From G965240465 sp965249525 (lineage in GTDB: Bacteria > SAR324 > JACQKK01), in NCBI GenBank assembly GCA_965249525.1, contig OZ252237.1:186001-250000 (forward strand): DNA of 64,000 bases, given 5' to 3'. The translations under genes and the position numbers were made by a program. Within the stretch, counting starts at the first letter, position 1. Each line of letters opens with the position of its first letter. Below are positions 44,677 through 54,000 of the stretch, in pieces. The notes under the pieces are model-generated. The model saw only the letters and a list, made by a program, of their open reading frames with translations. It searched no databases and had not been told where the DNA came from.

Positions 44677-45237
44677 ATGATGAGCCGCCACCTGGCAAGC
44701 CTGATGGAGACCAGCAGGGGGCATGCTGGGGATGATAAGCCTGGTGCTGCCAGAAGGGGAGGGTTCACCCTATTGGAATTGTTGGTGGTGATGGCAGTAT
44801 TGGCTGTAATGGCTTTGCTGGTAACCCCTTCATTTGATGCGTTGTTGGAAAATGCTGTGGTGCGGGAGACGCGTCGTTTGAATGGGGTGTTGCGTTTGTT
44901 GCGCAATGAGGCGGTTTTGCGTGGTGAGAGTTATCGGGTGGTGTTTGTGCTGCCGCAGTCGCAGTGGCGGGTAGAGCGTATTAGCTATGAAGGTGACTTG
45001 GAAATATTGAAAAGACCAAAATATTTACAACCGCGTTCATTGCCTAGCGGTATGCGGTTGATTCGCATGGAAGTGCTAGAACAACAGATATTAGGCAATG
45101 ATGGCGTGGTGCACATTGATCCTTCGGGATTTTCTGATGCCTTTCAGCTGTGGGTGGGTTATCGGGGTGATACCTATTTGCTCAAGAGCGAGGGGTTCAC
45201 GGGCAGCATTGCATTGGTGAATGAAGCCAAGCGGTAA
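44677..45237 (+). CDS. gspH: Minor pseudopilin GspH
   Basis: 186 residues from ATG 44677; 44680 is also possible. The leader of ~29 residues ends RRGG^FTLLELLVVMAVLAVMALLV, with Glu at +5. The rest is a GspH-type beta domain: RLNGVLRLLRNEAVLRGESYRVVFVLPQSQWRV, and late DPSGFSDAFQLWVGYRGDTYLL. GspH sits near the tip of the pseudopilus. About 170 bases after gspG and followed closely by gspI. The leader is again longer than typical. Confidence 0.86.
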   Translation: MMSRHLASLMETSRGHAGDDKPGAARRGGFTLLELLVVMAVLAVMALLVTPSFDALLENAVVRETRRLNGVLRLLRNEAVLRGESYRVVFVLPQSQWRVERISYEGDLEILKRPKYLQPRSLPSGMRLIRMEVLEQQILGNDGVVHIDPSGFSDAFQLWVGYRGDTYLLKSEGFTGSIALVNEAKR

Positions 45238-45259
45238 ATAAAAACACAGAGAAACCAAG

Positions 45260-45670
45260 ATGCAAGAAAATGAACGCACGGGCACTGTTTCCAAGCGCAT
45301 GAATAAGGTGGAAGGATTCACCCTGTTAGAGGTGTTGGTGGCCTTGGCAGTGATGGCCACGGCATTGGTAGCACTGCATCAGGGGTTTTCGTCTGTATTG
45401 CAGGCGCGTTTGGCAACGGAGAGGCTGTGGCAGGTGATGCTGCATGCGAACAACGAGGTCATGCAGCTAGAGCGTTTGCCATCGGCGGGTCTTAGTCAGC
45501 AGAAAGGCGAGTATGAAGAAAACCATCCCCTGGCAGGGGTTAGCTGGCAGCGAGAGGTGCGTTCTATCCAGCTTATTCCTGGGATTGTTCTACGGCATGT
45601 GATACAAGAATGGAGTTGGCGCAATGGTGCTCGACGCTATCGCAAAGAGATATTTCTTCCCATTCGCTGA
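45260..45670 (+). CDS. gspI: Minor pseudopilin GspI
   Basis: 136 residues from ATG 45260; an internal ATG at 45299 would leave the ordinary six-residue leader MNKVEG. The cleavage site VEG^FTLLEVLVALAVMATALVAL has Glu at +5. The soluble domain is short (LATERLWQVMLHANNEVMQLE, LAGVSWQREV), fitting GspI, which nucleates the GspI-J-K tip. It follows gspH by 22 bases and runs into gspJ. Confidence 0.86.
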   Translation: MQENERTGTVSKRMNKVEGFTLLEVLVALAVMATALVALHQGFSSVLQARLATERLWQVMLHANNEVMQLERLPSAGLSQQKGEYEENHPLAGVSWQREVRSIQLIPGIVLRHVIQEWSWRNGARRYRKEIFLPIR

Positions 45671-45692
45671 GAGCGTACGGTCTCTCTGGCGG

Positions 45693-46385
45693 ATGCAAGT
45701 GAAAGCAAAGCCTGTAAGCAGGGGCTTCACGCTATTGGAAGTGGCTGTGTCCATTGCCTTGCTTTCCTTGGTGTTGGGGGTTACCTACAGCAGTTTTGCA
45801 GTTATTTCCAGCCAGGGAAGCAATTTGCGTCAGCGTCTGATTGCCCACCAGCAATCCCGCCTGCTGGTAGAAATGATTGCAGCCGACCTGCGCGCTATCC
45901 GCTGGCTGCCCCACTACGCTTTAAAGCATGAAAGCGGTCTGCGGGCGCTCACCCAACAGCGCAACACCATCACCTTTAGCCAACTGAATTTTCACGCTGC
46001 CCGTCCTGCCTTGCTGCATCGTGAGCAGCCTCATGCAGACCCACGCCTGCATGAAATCGGCTATACTGTAGAGCCTGACGACCAGCTGCAAAACTTCCGC
46101 CTCATCCGCCGCGAAGACTACTACCTTGATGACAATCTGCAAGAAGGTGGACGCACCTTTACCCTTACCAAAAGATTGCGCGGCTTCCAAGTGGAGTTCC
46201 TGCAAGCTGTTAATAGCCCATGGAGGAAAGACTGGCACTCCAGCAACCAACCCCAACAACGCATGCCACTGGCCATTCGGTTCACCCTTACGCTCGCCCC
46301 TGAAGATGACTCTCTTGCTGATCCTCAAGCACTTGAGGTGTATCAAATAGAAATCAATTTGCCCATTGAGATCGCCAACCGCTAG
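45693..46385 (+). CDS. gspJ: Minor pseudopilin GspJ
   Basis: 230 residues from ATG 45693 (MQVKAKPVSRG^FTLLEVAVSIALLSLVLG); the frame is open back to 45624, which would overlap gspI. Prepilin site with Glu at +5. The soluble domain contains LLVEMIAADLRAIRWLP, EIGYTVEPDDQLQNFRLIRREDYYLDD and MPLAIRFTLTLAPED, the GspJ pattern. It is part of the pseudopilus tip with GspI and GspK. The coding strand becomes C/A-rich from ~45,830, unlike gspG-I. Confidence 0.88.
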   Translation: MQVKAKPVSRGFTLLEVAVSIALLSLVLGVTYSSFAVISSQGSNLRQRLIAHQQSRLLVEMIAADLRAIRWLPHYALKHESGLRALTQQRNTITFSQLNFHAARPALLHREQPHADPRLHEIGYTVEPDDQLQNFRLIRREDYYLDDNLQEGGRTFTLTKRLRGFQVEFLQAVNSPWRKDWHSSNQPQQRMPLAIRFTLTLAPEDDSLADPQALEVYQIEINLPIEIANR

Positions 46386-46449
46386 CGCCGCTTAAATAGC
46401 TCCTGCTTAAAAAACTGTCCCAACCATTCTTTTAAGAGACTCTGTTGTT

Positions 46450-47607
46450 ATGTGTCCCCTTCGGCTGAAACCCTCTCCTCAACAATCTCAGCAAGCACGA
46501 CCCCCAGGCGTGGCACTCTTGAGTGTCTTGCTGGCAGTATTGCTGCTGACGGTGTTCGTCAGCGAATCCTTCTTTGATATGGGGCTGGAATTGCGAGCAC
46601 TGCGCACCCAGCAGGCAGCAGAACAAGCACGTTTTGTGGCACGCTCAGGACTAAAAGCTATCACACAGGCTTTGCAGCTGGATGAAGTAAGCTTTTTTAC
46701 AGAACTTGACCGTCTAAAAAGGCTCAGCCAAGCAGGACAACTGCACCTGGGCAACATACAGTTCAAACAACTAGATGTTCAGCCCCTTGACCATCTGTAC
46801 AACCTCAACGAATTGAGCAATCTGCAACCTGACAGCGACCGCGACCGCATCCGCTGGGATCTGTTTCTGAACACTTTGCAAGATATCCCCCTGCCTCCTG
46901 TTTTTCCAGGAGGACAGCCACAAACCGTCTCAGAAGAAATCGCAGCCCAACTCTATGCTGCCATTGTAGATTGGACAGATAATGATAACAACGAATACAA
47001 TGGCGCCAGCGGATTTCTCGGGGCAGAAGACAGCACCTATGCCTTTGCCCAGCCATCCGTACAAGTGAAAAATACCCTGCTGGATGATATCCATGAGGCC
47101 CGCATGCTGCGCGGCATGGCAGAAAGCAACATCCCCTGGGGCAGCTGGATCAACCACTTTATCGCTTTGCCACGTTTTGGGAACCAAAGCTGGTTCCTGC
47201 CAGAACGCATCAATGTGAACACTGCCAGCCGAGAAGATATCGTCTCTCACCTCAAACGCCGCAATCTGCGCGTCTCCCTTGGTTCCAGCAACAACCGACT
47301 TAACCGAGATGGCATCCGTTCCTACAGTGAAAGGGCAGAAGATATTGCAGAAACTCTTATCCCCACAGGCAGAAATCGTCCCACCTATACTTCTGAATCC
47401 CTTGCTGAAACTCTCAATGACCTTGGCTTCCGCGATAACTTCGGCACCAATTTTCTCTTTTCCACCAGCAATACCTATTATGGGGTGCATATCATCACCG
47501 AATCCGATGGAGTAGCAGCCGAAGTAAGAGCCATCGTCCACGTTCCTCGCGATCAGGAAACCCGCACCTCCTTGCAAACAGAAGTAATTTCATTACGGCT
47601 CAGGTAA
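46450..47607 (+). CDS. gspK: Minor pseudopilin GspK
   Basis: 385 residues, far larger than other pseudopilins, as GspK is. N-terminal RPPGVALLSVLLAVLLLTVFVSES lacks the +5 Glu, a known trait of GspK that marks the filament tip. Then ALRTQQAAEQARFVARSGLKA, YNLNELSNL, AAIVDWTDNDNNEYNGASGFLG with a calcium-type acidic loop, and INVNTASREDIVSHL, the helix-hairpin typical of GspK. It ends the secretion block; gspC, gspD and gspE are not in the window. Confidence 0.92.
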   Translation: MCPLRLKPSPQQSQQARPPGVALLSVLLAVLLLTVFVSESFFDMGLELRALRTQQAAEQARFVARSGLKAITQALQLDEVSFFTELDRLKRLSQAGQLHLGNIQFKQLDVQPLDHLYNLNELSNLQPDSDRDRIRWDLFLNTLQDIPLPPVFPGGQPQTVSEEIAAQLYAAIVDWTDNDNNEYNGASGFLGAEDSTYAFAQPSVQVKNTLLDDIHEARMLRGMAESNIPWGSWINHFIALPRFGNQSWFLPERINVNTASREDIVSHLKRRNLRVSLGSSNNRLNRDGIRSYSERAEDIAETLIPTGRNRPTYTSESLAETLNDLGFRDNFGTNFLFSTSNTYYGVHIITESDGVAAEVRAIVHVPRDQETRTSLQTEVISLRLR

Positions 47608-47750
47608 ACCATGACCGTTTTTTGCTGGCAGTTGGTGGGAAATGTTGTCTCCCTGTGGGCAAGACATGGGTTGCCATTATTGTTAAAAAGAGCTGTTAAG
47701 GGAGAAGCATTGTGGGTTCTGTAAGGCAGCCATGATGGGCGATAAGAGAG

Positions 47751-48560
47751 ATGGACATTGATGCATACAGTAAGGTCAAGTTGCCTGAAGATTGGCGTTT
47801 GGTGGTATTGCCGCAGGTGGTTTCTACCAATGGATTGGCCTTGTCTAATATGGAATACTTGGCAGCAGATGGGTTGGTGTTGTGTGCCTTACACCAGACA
47901 GGCGGTCGGGGGCGACGTGGGCGTGGTTGGGTTTCAGTGGAGGGGAAGCAATTGCAATTTAGTGTGGTGCTGCATGGCGGGCCGCCTGCAGCTGGAGTGG
48001 TGGGATTGATGGCGGGGTTGGCAGTGGCGGAAGCGGTGGGGCAGCAGACGGGGATGGATTGTTGGTTAAAATGGCCCAATGATGTGCTTTGTCGGTCTGG
48101 GAGGGATGAGCGAGTAAGCAAAAGTAATTTGGTGAAAGTGTGCGGGGTATTGGTAGAGGGGGGTGTGGGTGTGGAAGGGAAACGGGTGTTGGTGCTGGGT
48201 GTGGGTTTGAATGTGTTGGGTAATAGGAGGGATTATCCTGTTGGGTTAAGAGGTGGTTTAGGTACCTTGAGTGAGTTGTGGGGACGTGCTGTGCCGATGG
48301 GTGATTTGTTTAAGGTGGTGTTGGAGCGGTTGAATTATTGGCATCAGCGGGTGTGGCAAGGGGAGATTGCAGCTTGCTTGGATGCATGGAGAAAGCGGGC
48401 TTGGTGGACTGATAGGCGGGTGCGGTTGGTGGTTTCTTCTGGAGATGCTGCGGGTGTAGAGGGTATTGTGGAAGGTATCAATGAAGCAGGCTTGTTACAG
48501 GTGCGTCTACCCAATGGTCGCCAGCATTTGCATGCTTCATGTGAACTGACTTGGTTATAA
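47751..48560 (+). CDS. birA: Biotin--[acetyl-CoA-carboxylase] ligase without the repressor domain
   Basis: 269 residues. It attaches biotin to the carboxyl carrier protein of acetyl-CoA carboxylase. Seen: the biotinyl-AMP loop GGRGRRGRGWVS, LQFSVVLHGGPPAAGVVGLMAGLAVAEAV, LKWPNDVL, KVCGVLVEG and VLGVGLNVLGN, with a short SH3-like C-terminus (GIVEGINEAGLLQVRLPNG). No N-terminal helix-turn-helix, so it is a monofunctional enzyme and not a biotin repressor. The gene is strikingly G/T-rich on the coding strand. It converges on the lipoprotein gene. Confidence 0.93.
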   Translation: MDIDAYSKVKLPEDWRLVVLPQVVSTNGLALSNMEYLAADGLVLCALHQTGGRGRRGRGWVSVEGKQLQFSVVLHGGPPAAGVVGLMAGLAVAEAVGQQTGMDCWLKWPNDVLCRSGRDERVSKSNLVKVCGVLVEGGVGVEGKRVLVLGVGLNVLGNRRDYPVGLRGGLGTLSELWGRAVPMGDLFKVVLERLNYWHQRVWQGEIAACLDAWRKRAWWTDRRVRLVVSSGDAAGVEGIVEGINEAGLLQVRLPNGRQHLHASCELTWL

Positions 48561-48622
48561 AGTTCTTTATAAGGATAATTTGTGGATGTGCTTGGGCTGG
48601 TGGGGTCAAGCAGCACAAGTTG

Positions 48623-49069
48623 CTATTGTTCTTTTAGTCCGTATTTCATGCAGGCGACGAAGTCTTGGGGTGTTTTTTGGGTATCAGAGCAGCTGTTTTT
48701 CCATTTTAGCAGGGGAGGGTGTTGGGCGGTGTCGGCAGCTTTTTGGTAGCAGGCGGCTTTGCCGAGTTGTGATCCCAGTTGTGCGCACATTTTATAGACA
48801 ATGACGGCAGGTGGGGCTTGGCGAGCTGCTTGTTTTGCTCCTTTTTTGATGCAGTCTTTTACGTCACCACGGTTGCCACTGGCGGCACATGCTTGGGGTA
48901 TAATCTTTTGCTGCCAGCTGCGTTCATTGGGCAGTTGAGAGTTGGAGAACAAATTGTTTGGTGGGTTGGGAAATTCGGGAGGTTTGAAGGCGCTGCTGCA
49001 AGCGACGATAAACAGGGCAGCGAATAAAGTGGCAGCTGGGGCTATTAGCAAGAGTTTGTGAAGTTTCAT
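48623..49069 (-). CDS. Small cysteine-containing lipoprotein, unidentified
   Basis: 148 residues. The signal peptide MKLHKLLLIAPAATLFAALFIVAC ends in a lipobox-like FIVAC (Cys24), so a lipid-anchored envelope protein is likely. The mature part has six further cysteines (ACAA, DCIKK, MCAQ, ACYQ, SCSD, ACMK), probably forming disulphides in the periplasm, with short helical repeats (KDCIKKGAKQAARQ, AACYQKAADTAQ). I do not recognise the family. It stands between birA and the TIGR04282-type gene and faces birA. Confidence 0.72.
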   Translation of the reverse strand: MKLHKLLLIAPAATLFAALFIVACSSAFKPPEFPNPPNNLFSNSQLPNERSWQQKIIPQACAASGNRGDVKDCIKKGAKQAARQAPPAVIVYKMCAQLGSQLGKAACYQKAADTAQHPPLLKWKNSCSDTQKTPQDFVACMKYGLKEQ

Positions 49070-49122
49070 GGTTTTATATCTTAAGAGAGGAAGTGGGTTG
49101 TGGGAGATAGTAAAAAGTGGGG

Positions 49123-49899
49123 TCAGGTTTTGCTAAAAGCAAGGTCGCTAGCTGGGATGGTGGTGATTTGTTGTTGCCAGCGTTTCAACCATTTTAGAGA
49201 GCGGCGTTGGGCTAATTGGGCTGCTTGTGGATGATATAGAACTTGCCACAAATCTGCTTCTATGTCTAAGTCTGGCAGGGGAGCGATGGCGCTGCAAGTC
49301 AATTGGTGGGCACGGGCATTTTTGAGATTATGCTGGAGCACCTCTTTTTTGGCGGGGCGCAGCAAGTCATTGAGTGGAACCCGCGTGCCCAGCAAGTAGT
49401 AGCCCCCGTCCAAAGAGGGACCAAACACCAAATCATGGTTGGCTAGCTTGCACAGGGCTTGATTCCAGTGCTGGCAGGTTAGCAAGGGCAAGTCGCTGCC
49501 CACCAGCAGCACAGGGTTGTCTTGAGGAGATACAGCCTGGACTGTGGCAATGGCGTGTTCCATACGTTGTTCCAGGTTTTCTCCTGTTTGGGGATAGCTG
49601 CGGCATTGGCTGGGGAGATGGACACCCCATTGTTCAAATGCATCCAAGCGATGGGAAGGGGTATAGAAAAAATGCAGCTGGCGATTGGCAGCCTGGGTGC
49701 ACCAGTGGGAGGCTTCTGAAAGAATGTCGCTCAGGCAAGCCATTTGCAATTCACACGCCCCTTGTGCGCCTAGGGTGGCAATCAGGCGTGTGTTTATGTG
49801 CCCAGGATGAGGGGCACGGCACATAACAATCAGCTGTACACTCTCAGGCTGCCATGAGCCAGCAGCATTGGCAGATGAAAAAGCAGCAAAGGAAGCCAA
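49123..49899 (-). CDS. TIGR04282-type glycosyltransferase (DUF2064)
   Basis: 258 residues. A GT-A-like nucleotidyl/glycosyltransferase fold: VQLIVMCRAPHPGHINTRLIATLGAQGA at the start, then QTGENLEQRMEHAIATV, NPVLLVGSDLPLLTCQHWNQAL and HDLVFGPSLDGGYYLLGTR. These blocks define the DUF2064/TIGR04282 family ('rSAM/selenodomain-associated transferase 1'). It follows the TIGR04283-type gene on the same strand by 82 bases; the pair co-occurs in many genomes, sometimes with arsenosugar or selenium-linked radical-SAM genes, none of which is here. The substrate is unknown. Confidence 0.85.
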   Translation of the reverse strand: MASFAAFSSANAAGSWQPESVQLIVMCRAPHPGHINTRLIATLGAQGACELQMACLSDILSEASHWCTQAANRQLHFFYTPSHRLDAFEQWGVHLPSQCRSYPQTGENLEQRMEHAIATVQAVSPQDNPVLLVGSDLPLLTCQHWNQALCKLANHDLVFGPSLDGGYYLLGTRVPLNDLLRPAKKEVLQHNLKNARAHQLTCSAIAPLPDLDIEADLWQVLYHPQAAQLAQRRSLKWLKRWQQQITTIPASDLAFSKT

Positions 49900-49981
49900 G
49901 GTAATCAGTTAAAAAAAGGAATAGCTATTATCAAGAAAGCAACTGTTGTGAAAATAGTTGTCAAAAATCATAGTTCTTATC

Positions 49982-50674
49982 TTAACGCACTGGAGGGTAA
50001 TTTTTCAACATGCGGGAGAAATCTGGATGGTGATGAAACTGGTAAAACAAACGGCGGAACAACCACCAGGTTCGCCAAAAGCCCTCTTGTTGCCAGCGTC
50101 TGCCCGAAGTACGCACCGCCTTTTTTGCCAAATGCCAACGAATACCTTGCTGCTTGACTAGCAAAGAGAAAGCGTAGTCTTCCATCATGGCAAGGTTTGG
50201 GAATCCTCCTAAGCGTTCAAACAACTGCCGACGAATGAAGCAGGCTTGATCTCCCAACACAATGTTTCTCCAACGCGTGCGCCAGTTGGTGCCCCAGCTG
50301 AGCAATGGCAGCAAACGATGACGCCCCTCAATCCACAGGGGAAATGCCCCTGCTTGTCCACCTCTTTGTGCGATTCTCTTCATCTCCTGCAAAAATCCTT
50401 GCGGTAAACGGGTGTCTGCATGCAAAAATAACAGCCAGTTGCCACGGCTGGCACGTACGCCGGCATTGCACTGTTCTCCTCTGCCAGATTTGGCAGCAAG
50501 CACCCGACAATATGACTGTGCCAGCTGCAAACTGCCATCGGTTGAACCACCATCCACCACCAGCACTTCGGCTTGTTCTACTTGCGTCATTAATTGCTCT
50601 AAAGCTTCTTGCAACAATGTTGCCTCATTCAATACAGGAATGATAATGGAAACCTGAGAGGAAAATGTTGGCAT
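49982..50674 (-). CDS. TIGR04283-type family-2 glycosyltransferase
   Basis: 230 residues. A GT2 fold: VSIIIPVLNEATLLQEALEQL, VLVVDGGSTDGSLQLA, KSGRGEQCNAGVRASRGNWLLFLHADTRLP with the metal-binding DxD-like site, and GGFPNLAMMEDYAFSLLVK. This is the 'rSAM/selenodomain-associated transferase 2' family (TIGR04283), also annotated as an arsenosugar biosynthesis glycosyltransferase. First gene of a two-gene minus-strand operon with the TIGR04282-type gene. The product cannot be stated from sequence alone. Confidence 0.87.
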   Translation of the reverse strand: MPTFSSQVSIIIPVLNEATLLQEALEQLMTQVEQAEVLVVDGGSTDGSLQLAQSYCRVLAAKSGRGEQCNAGVRASRGNWLLFLHADTRLPQGFLQEMKRIAQRGGQAGAFPLWIEGRHRLLPLLSWGTNWRTRWRNIVLGDQACFIRRQLFERLGGFPNLAMMEDYAFSLLVKQQGIRWHLAKKAVRTSGRRWQQEGFWRTWWLFRRLFYQFHHHPDFSRMLKNYPPVR

Positions 50675-50793
50675 ACCAGCAACTTCAAAAAATTTTTCTT
50701 AGCAAAATAGTCTTTTTGCTGCCATGCAACATGATAAATTTTGTTCTGGTAGCGTTAAAAAAACTTTCTGTTCTTTTTTCCTAATAAAAAGTC

Positions 50794-51003
50794 ATGCCAA
50801 AGAAACAAAGAATAATACACGAACGATATCTAGATACCATCAGAGCCTGCAAGACCATCTTGCGTAATTTAAATCATCTAGATGGACAAATCACCCCAGG
50901 TCAGCTCAACGAGGCGATGCGATTGTTGTCTCGGTTGCACGACAGCATTCAGTATTTTTTGCTGCAGCAGGAAGATGCAGGAGCGATACAAGGAGAGGAA
51001 TGA
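50794..51003 (+). CDS. Small helical protein translationally coupled to the TPR gene
   Basis: 69 residues, basic at the N-terminus and helical throughout (RACKTILRNLNHLDGQITPGQLNEAMRLLSRLHDSIQYFLLQQ). No signal peptide or membrane span. Its TGA overlaps the ATG of the 1,076-residue TPR gene (ATGA), which is good evidence that it is really translated. I do not recognise the family; a small partner or translational primer for the TPR protein is possible. Confidence 0.65.
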   Translation: MPKKQRIIHERYLDTIRACKTILRNLNHLDGQITPGQLNEAMRLLSRLHDSIQYFLLQQEDAGAIQGEE

Positions 51004-54000
51004 GTGCAGACAACCATAGTTGCTTTATCCATCAGTTGGTGCGCAAGCTATTGCGCTGCTGGTGGTTATGCCTGGTTGGTGTGTGGTGGTTGTTATCGGT
51101 GCAGACGGTCTGGAGCAGTCAAGAAACCTCACCAGCCTGGACTCAGTTGGCAGCGTTGCGACACGCTGCACGAACCCAATCTGCGCACGGCGTCTTGCAA
51201 CTTGCCCGTCAGTACTTAAAGCGTTTTTCCCATGCTTCCTGGAAAGATGAGGCCTTGTTGATTCAGGCCCGCGCTGCCCTCCAGATACAGCAAAGGCAAA
51301 CCGCCGCTTCATCGTTTGAACAGCTGTTGAGTCAGTTTCCCCACAGCACTTTCGCAGGCCAAGCTATGCAGCTGCAGCTTCCTTTGCTCTCTAATGAGAA
51401 CGCCTGGAAGCAAGCTGCCCAACGCCTGCGCCGATTCGCTCAACAACAATCCCTCCATCCTCTGCTGCCAAGGTTATTTGCTGCCCACGCCCAGCATCAA
51501 CTCCAACTCCAACAGCCAGATGCCGCCTTGCAATGGCTGCAGAGCATTCCCTTCGCAGCCGACCCTATGAGCAAACACCTGTTGCTGGAGATAGAATTGC
51601 GCACCTATGCCTTAAAAAACCTTTCCCTGCAAACAGATACCCTCAATGCTTACCTGAGTACCCAAGCACCCCGCGCACGTAAATCCAGTTTCTTGCAACA
51701 ACTACAGCAAGATTATCAACAACGCAAACACACCCAAGAAGCCCTCCAGCTCTCTTTCCTGCTGCTATGCTGCTATGCTGCTACCAATGAACGCCTGCCA
51801 TTGCTCTATCAACATGCCCTGCTTAACTTCAGTAGCACCAACCCCTTTCCCACCTCCCAACAATGGCGGCAGCACACCGAATATCTACAAGCATATCTCA
51901 ATACCAGCCATCAAACCCATCGTGGTGCAGCACACCTCTCTTCCGCACAAGCATACCTTGAACTGGGAAAAACTCACCAAGCCAGTCATCATCTCACTTT
52001 TGCCCTCATCCACCAACCCCGCCTTAGTAACCGTTCGCAAACTATCTCGCTGCAATTCGCACTGGCAAAAAACAGTGGCATTATACCTCCTTCTAATTCC
52101 ACTTATGCCTACCTGCTGGCACGCCAAGCCAAAGACTTTCCTAGGGCTGCCAAGGGGCTCAAGGATGTCCTGACAGACTTCGCTGCCGACCGCTGTAAGC
52201 AAGTAGAAAAACGGCTTAGTACCATCCCTGCTGTCACTGCCGGTATCCCAATCGAAATAATTCAACAAATGCACTTTATGCGCGGTATTTGTCGTGCACA
52301 AAACAATCAACATAACGCTAGCCTGAAAGATCTCCTCCCCTTGGCTTCGGACAAAAAATTTGCTCCCCTGGCACTAGCACAACTGCTCCTCTCCTTTGCC
52401 CTCTCTCAATCTTCTCCTCCTCCGCAACTGCTGCGAATGGCTTCATCACCAAAGACTTTTCTTGGAAGACCCACCGAAATCAGAGCAGTATCTTATGCTT
52501 GTATTCTCATCGGTCAATCAAAGTGTCTGGTAGCTTTGGCGCCCAGCTGGCCTGCCGATATGCAATCCAATCCTCTTTGGCAGTTGCGACTAGGCATGGC
52601 AAACGCTGCCCTCAAAAAAACCTCCCAGGCCGCGAGACGCTATCAGCAAGTACTCAAACTCATAGACCAACACCCCTTGCTGCTAAAAAAACCCAATCCC
52701 CAAGTGCAACTTGCTGCTCTGGCTGCTCTCAGTGCGCTCCAGCGTATAGATGTCCAAGCACAAGGTTATCATCAAGCCCAAGAACGCCTGATGCGCTATC
52801 AATCTTTATGGTCTAAGCAGCCCCCTCAAGTTCGTCTCTTGCAGCTGCAGCTGCAACTAGCCCAAGGATACCATGCCCAAGCCAAATCTCAGGGGGCTAT
52901 GGCTCGCAAAAGTTATCTGAAAATCATACAAGCACAGGATTCCTTGCCCGAGACACGTTTAGAAGCAGCAGGGCTATGGACAGAAAGCCTATTAAGGGAA
53001 AATAAACCTTTTGAAGCCTTAAAATTTTTGCAGCAAAAACCCAACCGAGATCTTTTCTTGCAAAACACCTTCTTGTTTTTGCATGAAGCGTTCACTCACC
53101 AGTCGCTGTCGCCTTCGGCGGAGCAAGATAGTGCACTGCTGGATATGTACCATCAGCTACTGCGGTACAAGCAGGCACCTGAGGTGCTGCGCATAACAGC
53201 TGCTTTGGGTTTGGAACAACATCATCAGCGACGTGATGAAACTGCAGCCAGGGTGCGGGTACTGGAATCGGCTTGGAAGGCAAGCCCACCAGGTCAAGTG
53301 AAATCTCAACTACAACTACGATGGTCTCAGGCCCGATTGGCTTGGGGACTGGAGCTGCGAGAACGAGGGGATTCTAAAGGTACAGCTGTACTGAACAAAG
53401 GGTTGCAAGATTTGGCGTCTTTGTCTGTGGATGAATACCAGCAGGGCTTGCATCAATGGGCGCAAGTCCTCAGAAACAAAAAAGAGCCTTCGCTATTGAT
53501 CCAAGTGTCAGCCCAGCAGATTGCACTAGCAAAGAATCAGCCAATTCTACAGCGAGAATTACGACTGCAATTGGGAATGGCATACCTAAAACGGGGACAA
53601 CAATTGCAAAGCCAAAACCACCCCGCTCAAGCACGTCTAAGCTATCAGTATGCCCTTACCACCATGAAGGGCTTGTCTTGGCAGCGTGAGTGGGAAGCAT
53701 TGGGATACCTGCACGCCTTGGTGCCACCCCAAGCAGATAATGCAAAGCAGCTGCTTCCCTATCACCAAACTGTTTGGGAACGCATCCCTGTTGACACAGA
53801 TGAACGCCGCATCCAAGCGGTTCGTATGGGTCAATTGGCAGCAGCCCTAAAAGAATTTCCACAAGCACGCCGCTTCTTTCAACAAGCCGATAATGGCAGC
53901 ATCGATGATGCCTCCCTGCAAAGTGGGTTCGCCCGTGCAGAATTGGAAGTTGCTGCCCAATCTCCAAAAGTGGCTGTCCAAGTGCTTTCCTCCCTTAGCA

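Noticed and set aside
46930..47577. 215-codon open frame on the minus strand across gspK
   Set aside because: Antisense to GspK, which shows its diagnostic motifs; no start signal or recognisable domain.
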